Shown here one piece after another: positions 1 through 8,790 of a DNA stretch of 11,095 bases (positions are counted from its first letter, which is position 1; each line of letters begins with the position of its first letter). The notes below the pieces were generated by a model. It ran no database searches and was not told where the DNA came from. It saw nothing but the letters and a program-made list of their open reading frames with translations. Made by a program: the position numbers and the translations under genes. The DNA is from Monoraphidium neglectum (taxonomy: Eukaryota > Chlorophyta > Chlorophyceae > Sphaeropleales > Selenastraceae), in contig NW_014011656.1 of NCBI RefSeq assembly GCF_000611645.1, positions 1 to 11,095 of the forward strand. Direction: 5' to 3'.

Positions 1-435
1 GGATCGGGGCAGAGGGGATGTGGGCGCTGGGGCATGGCGAGGTCGCGTGGGGCGCGATCACGTATGCACAAGGGTGGGCGCACGGCCGGCGTCGAGCGGA
101 GGCTCCAGGGCTGCTGTAAAAAACATGCAGCAGGGTTGACAGTCCGCGGGCACGGCTGGGCCCAGGGGGGGGAGCTGTGCGGCCTGCTACGCGCCAGTCC
201 GGCGGGCGCGCCGCACCTCGCCTGCCCCTGGCCTGGCCGCCCCCGGCCCCCGGCCGGCCTCCCCCGGCCGCGGCTGCATGAGGCACCAAGAGATCCAGCG
301 TCGCTGCTAACCTCGCCCCGGCGGCGCCGCCTGCTGCTGCCGTTTCTCGCCGCAGCCCCGGCGAAAGCGGTGAGCCCCATGCCCCTCCTCACTTTCATCC
401 AAAAAAAACAGGAAGCCACTCATCCGACCCCCCAC
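1..435 (-). other. Intron 1 (partial) of the Pta-like gene
   Basis: This stretch follows the GT donor at 435-434 on the minus strand. It holds GC-rich low-complexity sequence (for example the CCGG-rich block around 234-275) and one acceptor-like TTTTTTACAG at about 125-116. Translating beyond that acceptor, or beyond CATGCAG near 275, gives nothing like the expected continuation of a phosphate acetyltransferase, so the next exon probably lies left of the window. Confidence 0.4.
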
Positions 436-830
436 CTGGGCTCGCATTTCATCTTGAACACGCTGCAGATGAGCTTCAGGTGGCGGTCCATCATGACATC
501 ATTGCCGCTCGCCACCTGCCCAGCTGCCGCGTGGCCGCCGCCGCCGCCAAAGGGGGCAAAGTAGCCGACAAAGGGGAGGTGGCGTTCAAAGTAGTTTAGC
601 AGGCCGAGGATCAGGGGCGTGTGGTCGTGCACCGTGCCGCCCTCCGAGTCGGTGATGTAGATAGCGCTGTGCTTCTCGCCGTTGCCGTTGGCGGAGGAGA
701 GGCCGCGGCGCGGGGGCGCGGCGGCAGCTGCGGCCGCGGCGCGCCACGCGGCTGCGGCGAGGGGCGCCGCACTCAGGCAGGCGCGGAGCGGGGCGCCCCG
801 CAGGACGCCCAGGCACGAGGCCGCGATCAT
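436..830 (-). CDS. Probable phosphate acetyltransferase, first exon (partial gene)
   Basis: The start codon is at 830-828. The exon runs 131 codons plus two bases to a CCCAG|GTGGGG donor, with the intron starting at 435. Residues 1-45 are Ala/Arg-rich with almost no acids and end in RRGLSS, which looks like a mitochondrial presequence with an R-3 type cleavage site; a plastid target is possible. From about residue 56 the sequence SAIYITDSEGG leads into LILGLLNYFERHLPFVGYF (72-91) and DRHLKLICSVFKMK (115-128). This order of beta strand, degenerate P-loop, helix, VGYF strand and DRHxxLIxSVF resembles the BioD-like N-terminal domain of long phosphate acetyltransferases (acetyl-CoA + Pi to acetyl phosphate + CoA). 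The catalytic C-terminal domain is outside the window, so the name rests on this domain alone. No GKT/GKS is present at the P-loop position. Another BioD-like P-loop protein is the main alternative. I recognise no second exon between 1 and 435. Confidence 0.5.
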
Positions 831-1246
831 GCAGGCGCCACTGGACGCGCTCTCCTATGCTGCGGGCGAGCTGCGTGCCGGTGTCGTGAGGGGAGTGCCG
901 TCAGTCCACCGCCAGATCTGGATGTCAAAACAGGTCTGCTTGCATATGGAACACCTTGGATTGAGATTATCAATGTTGTCCTGCCGCAAGCGTGCGAACC
1001 GCGTCTGTTGCCTACGCTTTTTGGTTCCGTGGAGTCACGCACGCATCTCCTACAACAAAGCGCTGGTTCATACACTGTGATTGAATCTACATATTGATTT
1101 GTACTGTGTGATATGTACCGGTATTCGGAAGACACAGCCGCCGGCCCTCGATCTCGCCGCGTCACCGCTGAGCGCAGCTGCTGCTGCATCGCGTTCGGCG
1201 AGTCTATTGCTACCGCTGCTATCATTGCGCAAGCGGTGCGGGCCCC
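831..1246. promoter_or_regulatory. Divergent intergenic region between the Pta-like and ARH genes
   Basis: These 416 bp separate the two start codons and must hold both 5' UTRs and promoters unless there are unseen upstream non-coding exons. Roughly 915-1115 is visibly less GC-rich than its surroundings, as expected for a promoter core. I see no convincing TATA box or paired operator-like repeat. Transcription start sites cannot be placed from sequence. Confidence 0.5.
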
Positions 1247-1743
1247 ATGCAGCCTGGCGGCACGTCGACGGCCGCGCCAGGTGCGCTCCGAGCGCCGCTC
1301 CCGCCGCTCGCGAGTCGCGCGAGCGCGCGGCGGCGCCGCCCTCGCAAGTTGCATCTTGCATCCCCTCGCAAGAAGCGCCCCGCCCCTAAAACCGCGGCAG
1401 CCGCGGCGGACGCGGCGGCGGCGACGGCAGGCACCGAGGATGCATCAGGGCTCGACCGCGCCCTCGGCTGCGTGGTGGGCGCGATGGTGGGGGACGCCGC
1501 CGGCGGCGTGCTCGAGTTCTTGCGGCGACTCCCAACCGACGAAGAGGTGACTCATGCGCCCGAGCAGCGGCCCGCGGCGCGGCATCGGGGGCACGCATGT
1601 GGTTTCAGCTGCAGAGATCACAACCGATTGGAACCAAAAAAACGCTTGCTGCCCGCGCGAGGGCATTGGGGCGGCAGATCATGGGGGCAGCACGGGTTCC
1701 GTGCTTGCAGCCGGTCTGAAGGCTCACACCCCTGCACTTATGC

Positions 1744-1791
<48 letters not shown>

Positions 1792-4665
1792 TGTGCGCGC
1801 GCGCAGGTGGAGGAGGCGCTGACGATGCCGGGCGGCGGCGTCTGGAGGCTGGGGCCGGGCCAGGTGGGGGCGCGCTTTGTGCCAAGCAGCGGTGCAGAAC
1901 GACGGGGGTTGGACAGCAGGGCGGGGGCACGCGAGCCATCGGCCACTGCGCGCAGCGACTCCCGCCTGCGGCCGAGGGGGCCTCCTCGGGCCCGGCCCAG
2001 CTGTGCACCCCCGGGGGAGCCACCCCACGCCTAGACCCGCGCTTAGTCATCCGAAGCGCCCGCACGCCGCCGGCCCGGCGTCCGCAGCGCAGCGTTGCAG
2101 CTGCCCATTTTCACACCACACGTACGCCCTGCCTTTATTTCAACCGCCGATATAACTCCTGATAAAACTGCCATCGAAACCGTCAAGGAAACCGCTGACG
2201 AACCCGGCCCCCCATCAGATCACTGACGATAGCGAGATGGCGCTGAGCCTTGCGGACGCCCTCTGCGGCGGCGGCCCCGCAGAGGGGCTGCCCCTGGATG
2301 CGATCGCCTGGTCCTACGGCCGGTGGTACAAGAGCCCGCCCTTTGACATAGGCGAGCGGCGGCGCCTGTAACCGCCCTCGTTCGGTTTTTGATGGGCGGA
2401 TCAGAGTCATCCCCTGCTTCAGCTTGTCAGATGCATGCGCCCCCAGCAAGATTTGGAACGTTTGTTTGTAACGTGTAAACGCAATGCAGGGAGTGGCGGG
2501 CTGCTGCGCAGCCCCCCATCTCAGCATGCCCCCTGGAACATCGGTGTACGTGATGCCATAAACTCACCCGCCCACCCCTCTGTGTTGCCTGTACGCCCCA
2601 CCCCTACAGGCATAACCACCCGCAACGCCCTCAGCGCGTCGAGCGGTTTTGGGGACAGCCCAGGCCCAGGGATGGGGCAGAAGATGGTGCTGCAGGCCCA
2701 GCGGGTGCGCACGCGTGGGGGGTCCGGCAGACGCGCAGCCTCAAACGACTCGCACATGCCCGCCCGCCTCCGTCCCCGCACCCTGTCTGCTTTGTTGCAC
2801 ATCCCGCATGAATGCACTCGAGGCTTCTTGACCGGCTGCCTCTCTGTGTGCACCCTGAGCTCATGATATCATTATCGAGATGCAAATATTTTGCATCATT
2901 CCCAGCGCTACCCGGCTACCCACAGTCAAACCCTCGTCCGCCCCCCTCGCCCTCGCTCCCCAGCACAACGGGTCATCGCTGAGCAACGGGGCGCTCATGC
3001 GCGCCAGCCCGCTGGCGGTGTGGGCGCACCGCCTGCCCGCCGCCGCGGTCGCGGCGGCGGCGCGCCAGGAGGCGGCCCTCACGCACCCCAACCCGATCGC
3101 GCAGGTGCCGCTGTGCATGGGCGGTGGCAGGTTTCACAGGGGCGGGCGGTTGACATACTACTCTGGCCGTGGGCCGTTGTGTTGCAAGGGCGGCGGGTGG
3201 ATTTGGTTGGGGCGTGGGGCAAGGATTGCCCGCTGTAGCCTTACAATCTGATGACAGGGCTCGGCCTGTCCAATCTTTGTTTCATATACTGTATAGCGAG
3301 TCCGTTGATCTGAAGAGCAACGCGCCCATGATAAGCACGCCCCAACCGCAGGCCAATATCAGCCGACGCCGCCCACGCCCCCGCTCTCGCCCCGCATGCA
3401 CCGCCGCGCCGCGTTCCAGGATGCCAGCGCGGCATACGTGCTGGCGCTCTGCCACCTGATAGAGCACCCGGGGGACGCGGCCGGCGCTGTTTTCGCAGCA
3501 AGCAGTTGGGCGCGCGGCGGCGGCGGCGACGGAGGCGGCGGCCGCGGCGGCGGGGCCGCGCCGGAGGTGGTGGCTTGGCTGGCGGAGGCGGCGGCGCCGG
3601 GGCCGGGGCCGGCGGTGGAAGCCCAGGAGGGATTCCTCAAGTGGGGCTTTGTCCACGCGTTCAGGCGAGCGGCCTGCACCAAGAGATCGGCGGTGGGACG
3701 CTGCTGATCGACTGCGTTGCAGGGCTCAACCCAGCCGCTGCCCGCACGTGCCGTGTGTATGTTGTGTGCGTGGGGGCGTGCGTGTGCGCGCGCGAAGCGG
3801 TGCAGAATGCATCTCTTACTGTCTGTGTGAACAGAGGGCCCTCTACCAACGCGCAACGTCGCCTCCTCGTGCGCTCAGCGGTTTCATGGTGCGCTGCGGC
3901 ACGCGATGCTGCCGTAGCCAAAACCCTTGAACCCCGCCCCCGCGCATTGCCGTCCGCTGTCACCGCGCCCACCCCGCCCTTGCCCAACACTCAGGGCGCT
4001 GCACCAGGGCACCAGCTACGAAGACGGCATCCGGCACGTCCTCAGGCGAGTACCCCCCCTGTTATGTCATCCCACATGTTAATGACATCACCAATATGCG
4101 CAGTGTCATCTGTGGTCCAAAGCCACGCTTCCGACAGGGCCCCTTGCTTCGTACTGGCCGCGCGCCGGATCGCGCAAGGGGCATTGCCCCGCCCGCCTGC
4201 AGCCCACACCACGGGGCTCCGGGCGGCCCGGACCCCATTGCCGGCGCTGCGCAGCCCCATCCCATCTGCTGCCGAGCCGCAACCGGCATCCGCACCCTAA
4301 GCACCTCTTCCAAAAGCAAGCCTCCACCCATGCTGAGCCTGCGTTTGCCGCCGCCGTCGCCACCCGCCCCCACCACGGGGAATAGCTTTCAATCTTGTCG
4401 CATATTCGTCCATCCCTGCAGGCTGGGCGGCGATGTGGACACCAACGCCGCGATCGTGGGCGCCGCCCTCGGGGCGCTGCACGGCTTTCAGGGCATACCA
4501 GAGCGCCTGAGGGCGCCCGTCCTGAGCAGGGGCCCGGCTAGCCCAGGGCGCCCCCGGCCTGAGTACCTGCAGGGCCGGGCGGCGGAGCCGCTCGTGCGGC
4601 GGCTGTGGGCGCTTGCGTGCGGCGGCGGCGCGGGCGCCAGCGCGGCAGCTGGCGGCGCGCGATGA
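1247..4665 (+). CDS. ADP-ribosylglycohydrolase family protein, complete 8-exon gene (421 aa)
   Basis: Exons: 1247-1546, 1807-1863, 2219-2351, 2610-2704, 2964-3104, 3420-3664, 3995-4045, 4422-4665; all phases close and the TGA is 4663-4665. Members of this fold (DraG, ARH1/ARH3) hydrolyse ADP-ribose linkages with two active-site Mg ions. Family blocks seen, in order: GAMVGDAAGGVLEF (78-91, with the D83 and E90 positions), MPGGGVWRLGPGQ then ITDDSE (120-125, metal-binding TDD[ST]), WYKSPPFDIG (155-164), TTRNAL, SLSNGALMR (200-208), LTHPNP (234-239), QEGFLKWGFVHAF (311-323), and LGGDVDTNAAIVG (342-354, second metal motif DxDTN). All metal ligands are present, so an active enzyme is expected; its substrate (protein-Arg, protein-Ser, O-acetyl-ADP-ribose) is not decidable. 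The start is the only in-frame ATG ahead of the domain. It gives a 65-residue basic and Ala-rich extension that could be a transit peptide or nuclear signal. Residues 273-289 are a Gly-rich insert. Introns 1, 2, 4 and 5 are GT-AG; introns 3, 6 and 7 are GC-AG. Introns 2 (1864-2218) and 5 (3105-3419) hold nothing recognisable. Confidence 0.95.
1745..1804. repeat. (TG)n microsatellite in ARH intron 1
   Basis: A pure TG run covers 1748-1788, followed by TT and a GTGTGCGCGCGCGC tail that ends directly at the AG acceptor (1805-1806). The array therefore occupies the place of the polypyrimidine tract of this intron. Very likely variable in length between strains. Confidence 0.97.
2352..2609 (+). 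other. GC-AG intron 3 of the ARH gene
   Basis: The exon side reads GACATAG and the intron starts GCGAGC; the acceptor is CCCCTACAG at 2601-2609. Splicing here gives FDIG-ITTRNAL, the conserved family block. The nearest GT downstream (2369-2370, in CGCCTGTAACC) would leave phase 2 and throw the next exon out of frame, and the unspliced frame stops at 2369-2371. The GC donor is therefore required. Confidence 0.88.
3665..3994 (+). other. GC-AG intron 6 of the ARH gene
   Basis: The donor is TTCAG|GCGAGC and the acceptor CAACACTCAG, joining HAF-R-ALHQGTSYEDGIRHVL in frame. A GT downstream in TCGGCG|GTGGGA would leave phase 0, whereas the next exon needs phase 2. The intron contains a degenerate TG/CG tract at 3753-3794. 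Confidence 0.88.
3753..3794. repeat. Degenerate TG/CG tract in ARH intron 6
   Basis: An imperfect mixture of GTGTGT, GTGCGT and CGCGCGCG, resembling an old and decayed version of the pure TG arrays elsewhere in the window. Confidence 0.6.
4046..4421 (+). other. GC-AG intron 7 of the ARH gene
   Basis: The donor is CTCAG|GCGAGT and the acceptor CATCCCTGCAG, joining HVL-R-LGGDVDTNAA in frame. A GT lies four bases downstream (CGA|GTACCC) but would leave phase 0 and lose the frame of the essential DVDTN metal site. The intron also holds three copies of TGTCATC or its near variants at about 4064-4111, of unknown meaning. Confidence 0.88.
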
Positions 4666-5312
4666 GGGCCCTTCGCTGCGCGGCGGTTGGGATGCGCGGC
4701 AAGCGGCGCCGCCACGGCTGATCTTTCTCGCGCGTGCTGGTTGTCAGTTTAGCGGCCGAGACCGCCGTTCTCAATAACCAAATCTTGATCAAAACCTGCC
4801 TGCATGCTGCCTGCTGACACTGCAATTTCCCAGAGCTGGCCGCCAGGCCGCGTGAGACCTGAGAACATGCATGCAACCGCTCTGTTCTGCTGCGCCCCGC
4901 ACTGGGGCCGCCATGCAAGGCTCCTGGCTTCCTTTGAGACGGCTGTCGAGGAGCTTCTGCACAGGCAGGCTTTGGACAACGAACATCAAGCAAGTTCCTG
5001 CGCCAGGATCAGCCCCTGCACCCCACCAGCCCAAAACGCATGTGGAGGGGTCGGGGGGTTACAAGGCATGCTCCCAGCTGCCGCCTCTGCCTTTCAGAGT
5101 GTCAAAGCCGTCCTTGGGAGCAGGCCCCTTCACCAGAAAAAGCCCTTCACCAGACGGATGAATCGCGGGGCACACAAAAAGGGGGGGTTCACTGCAGCCA
5201 GCCGAGCGAGCGACGCGACGCGGTTGGAACGAAGGAAGCCCCGCCCCGGCCGCGGGCAGCCTTCCAGCGCCGCCTCCCGGGCGCCGCCTGGGCCGCGTCG
5301 GGTCAGACCAGA
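4666..5312. other. Convergent intergenic region (3' UTRs)
   Basis: This 647-bp stretch lies between the stop codons of ARH (plus strand) and TPP2 (minus strand). It must contain both 3' UTRs. Open frames here (for example plus 4804-5367, which runs into antisense of the last TPP2 exon) show no recognisable domain. No TGTAA is found on the plus strand, so the ARH poly(A) site is not identified. Confidence 0.6.
5059..5063 (-). terminator. Possible TGTAA poly(A) signal for TPP2
   Basis: The minus strand reads TGTAA here, about 250 nt after the TPP2 stop codon. TGTAA is the usual polyadenylation signal in chlorophyte green algae. It is the only copy on that strand within the convergent region. 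A 5-mer can occur by chance. Confidence 0.35.
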
Positions 5313-5641
5313 TCAGATGGGCGGGAACGCGCCCGGGAACCTCGCGCGCGTCCTCGCCGCCTCGTAGCGCGCCCAGTGGCCCCACCCCAGGCGCCCCAAC
5401 AGCGCGGCGCGCTGCTCCGCCAGCTCCTTCTTGGGGGGCTTGCCGTCGTCCTCCGCCGCCTTCTCCGCCTTGTCCAGGGCTTTCAGGGCGCCGGCCAGCC
5501 TGGGGGGTGGTTGGTTTTAGAGTTCAGGGTTGTAGGGTTTCGGATAGAGTTTTTTCAAATTCAGGGTGTATATGTAGCAAACCCATCGCCACTGCGTTTG
5601 GAGTCTCAGGATTTAGGCGGGGCGTGTGCGTGCGTGCGTGC

Positions 5642-5690
<49 letters not shown>

Positions 5691-8143
5691 TGTGCCAGAG
5701 ACGCGGGGGTGGGAGCGTGACAGGTGCGGAGGTGTCGTGCGCGTGCACCGCGAGCGGGGGGCCAGTCAGCGGCGGGGGGTTTGTGGGCCTGTGGAGCGAG
5801 GGCCGTGGACGTGAGGGAGGGGCCGTTGGAGGTGCCCTACAGGCGCTATTCCAGCGCTGGATCACAACCACTTGGCGCGCAGGGCAAATCGTGCATCGAT
5901 CGGCAGAGCGGCCTCCGCCCGTGCGCACCCAGGAGCCTCGGGTTCGCCTGCGCTGCTCAGACTGCCGAGTGCGCGCACGTCCCGAAGTCGACACAACCGT
6001 TATGCTGCGGCGCCCCAGAAAACACCCCCACGCTGCGGCTCGCAACGCGATTGGGTGAGAGCGCGGGGCCCGCACCTGCCAGCCCGCGCCTCGACACGCG
6101 AGTGCAGCAGGACGTACGCCGCGTCTGACGCGGTGTCGACCCACTGGCGCAGGCGCGCCGACGTGGCCGCTGCGGCCGCCGCAGGCGCCGCCTCCGTGCC
6201 GGGCGCCTGGTGAGGGAGGGCGAAACGGTCGTGCGGGGCGTTTGTCGGGTGTAATGTGATCTGATGCCGGAAAGAGTGTTGTGACGGGCCAGAAGGAATA
6301 TGCTGCTTCATTATAGCATCCACCTACGCAGCAAATCGTCACTCTCTACTGTCCGAATTCCCGCCCAACGGCATGCTCGAATTCCAGCCTCCACACCATT
6401 GACAAAACTCCGTCAACCCCACGTTCATGTCCCGGCCAAACCCCAGGTCAAACTCCGGTCAACCCCTGGTCAACCCCCGGTCAAACCTCCTTTTCCTGCA
6501 GGTCTGCCTGGTCCAGCTGCGCCTCCAGCTTCTTGCTGAGGGCCTCCAGCAGCGCGGCCTTGGCCTCGTCCCACCTCTTCTTCTGGGCCTTGTAGGAGGG
6601 GCCTGGCGACGGGGGTCGGGGGTTGCCGGGTGGTGTTTAATTGAGGGGGTTCAAAAGTGGGGTTGAAAACCGGGTTTCGGATGAGGGGTGGTGGAGGATG
6701 TGAGACCGGGGCCAGATAGGCGGACGAGATAAAATTTTAACAGGGCAGGATGTAGTTTGGGGGGGAGGGGGGGACGTGCTGGGTTGCGTGTTGACGGGGT
6801 CGAATACGCGAATACGGAGGTGGGCCGCAGAATGGAGCGGCGCGCGCGAGCCAGATGACGCGGGGGCGAGGGGCCGCGGCTCACCGCCGCCCTCGCCTGC
6901 GGCGTCCTGCGTCGCCTCGTCGGGGGCCCTGCGGTGTTCCAATGGGAGGTGGTGAGGTGCACCGCGTCACAAAGCGGCGTGCCGCGCGGGCCGCCCGTCC
7001 GGGTCAGCAGGCGTGCGGCAGTCGACAATAACAGGTGCAGCAACAAGCGACAGCTTCCGACTGCCTGGCAGGAGACAGGGCGACTGGCGCTGGCACGGTT
7101 GGCTCGCTGCGGGTCCCTGTGCGGGGTGTGCATCCTCCCAGGCTTGCGATGCCAGCATGCCGGCGTAACAGTGGTGCTGGCCACAGCCAGGGTTGACACA
7201 AATAGTGTGCTGCAGTATACAACATAACGTGTAAGCCTCACATCACTGTGACCTCGGACTGTCAGCGAGCGGCCGCACCTGAGCGCGAGGAAGGCGGCGA
7301 GCGAGGTGGCGTCGATGGCCGCGACAACCTCGTCCGCTGCGGCGATGATCTGGGAGAGGCGCTCCGCCCCCTTGTCCTTGGACAGCGCATCGCCCCTGCG
7401 TGTTGGGGAATGATAGCAGCATTCCGAGGTTTGAAGGGCTTGAGGCTCCGAGGTTGATGAGGGCAGCCGGGGCAGGATCTTGTGTGGTGTGTGAGAGCGG
7501 CTACAGACGGTGCAGGCCAAGTAAGGAAGGTGGGGGGGGGGGGTCGCTGGGTGGCGGGGCGCCACGTGGGCCCCAGATGGGGTCAGGCGGCTACACTGGG
7601 GTGGTCAAATGTGCGTGCGGGAGCGCGGGTCGCCCGGCTCACCTCCTGAGCAGCTCCAGCAGCAGAGGAAGGTGGCCAGGGTGGGCCGCACGCAGCTCCT
7701 ACGGCGGTCGGAGCCAGGCCGGCGCCGGGGCAGTGTGGGTGGGCACGCGAGGAGGCAAGGTGGGCTTCACTTGAACGCAACATTGCTGGATGTCACATTT
7801 CCATGTGTTTTGTAGACATGGGGGGGCAAAGTGTGGTGCAACCCCGCGTGAGTGGGTTCTTTTGCGCGGGGAAAACTATCGTTCTCAGAGGTCGAGGCTT
7901 GGCGCAGCAAAGCTGCAGGAAAACTGCGACGCCGACGGGCAGCGCCACAACCCAGCCTTGGGGAGCAGCAACCGCTCTTTCTTGACTGCCCAGGTGGTGC
8001 CGGCGGCGAGGCAGCGCCGGCGGCGCGGCTGCCCACTCACCGCTGCGAGGGCGTCGTATGTGGCTGCGTCCTTGTCAGCGCGGAGGTCCTTCATCAGCGC
8101 CAGCTTGGCGTCACGCAGAGCTTCAGACACCTGTGGGGGGAGG

Positions 8144-8217
<74 letters not shown>

Positions 8218-8729
8218 ACGCGCGCGCACACGCACGCGTGCACGTGTGCGTGTGTGTGCGCTTTATGACAACCAGATGTGGGGAGGGTGATTGATCAGGG
8301 CATCGCATGACCTCGAGCCTCCATTCATCACGCCGACGCCACTGGTGATTGCAGGCGCAGACGGCGAGCCCGAGGCAGGCCGCCAACCCCCCGCGGCGCG
8401 CCGCCGGCCGGATCCTGTTGTGCGGCGCGCAGCCACATTTCAGCAAGATCCTCTGGGGGAAACCCAGCCTCAAATGTCGAGACAATCGCAGGGATTGTGG
8501 CATAGAAAGGGACAGGGAACAGGGCGCGCCTTCGTGGCGGCGTCCTTTTCCTCCTCTGGCTCGTCCTTCTTCTTGGCGGCGCCGCCGTTTGACTGCGCGT
8601 CCTTGTTGACCGCGGGGGGGACGACGTACCTGGTCGGGTGCGGGTGGGTTTTGTGGCGTGTGGCTGGAGTGTAGTCGTGTTTGAGTTTGATGCGCATTTG
8701 TGGGTGTGTGCGCGAGTGTTTTGTGTACC

Positions 8730-8790
<61 letters not shown>

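Noticed and set aside
1..260. Second exon of the Pta-like gene
   Set aside because: Acceptor-like sites exist near 275 and 116 (minus strand), but the downstream translations are low-complexity Arg/Gly/Pro/Ala with no match to the expected domain.
4060..4115. Intronic C/D box snoRNA in ARH intron 7
   Set aside because: TGTCATC and GTGATGTC-like words occur, but no proper box C (RTGATGA) paired with a box D (CTGA) at suitable spacing, and no terminal stem, could be made out.
4804..5367. 187-codon open frame on the plus strand in the convergent region
   Set aside because: Composition is ordinary for GC-rich non-coding DNA, there is no recognisable motif, and it runs into antisense of the last TPP2 exon.
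5524..6342. 272-codon open frame on the minus strand
   Set aside because: It lies over TPP2 intron and the exon 6206-6076 in the wrong frame, and includes translated (CA)n. No domain is recognisable.
6651..7565. 304-codon open frame on the minus strand
   Set aside because: It reads through a TPP2 exon (7395-7279) in frame and then through introns with no further family similarity; the spliced model explains the conserved part and the rest is GC-rich open frame.
1745..8786. TG-rich arrays as telomeric or CRISPR-like repeats
   Set aside because: They are simple dinucleotide microsatellites inside introns, without a telomere unit (TTTAGGG type) or spacer structure.
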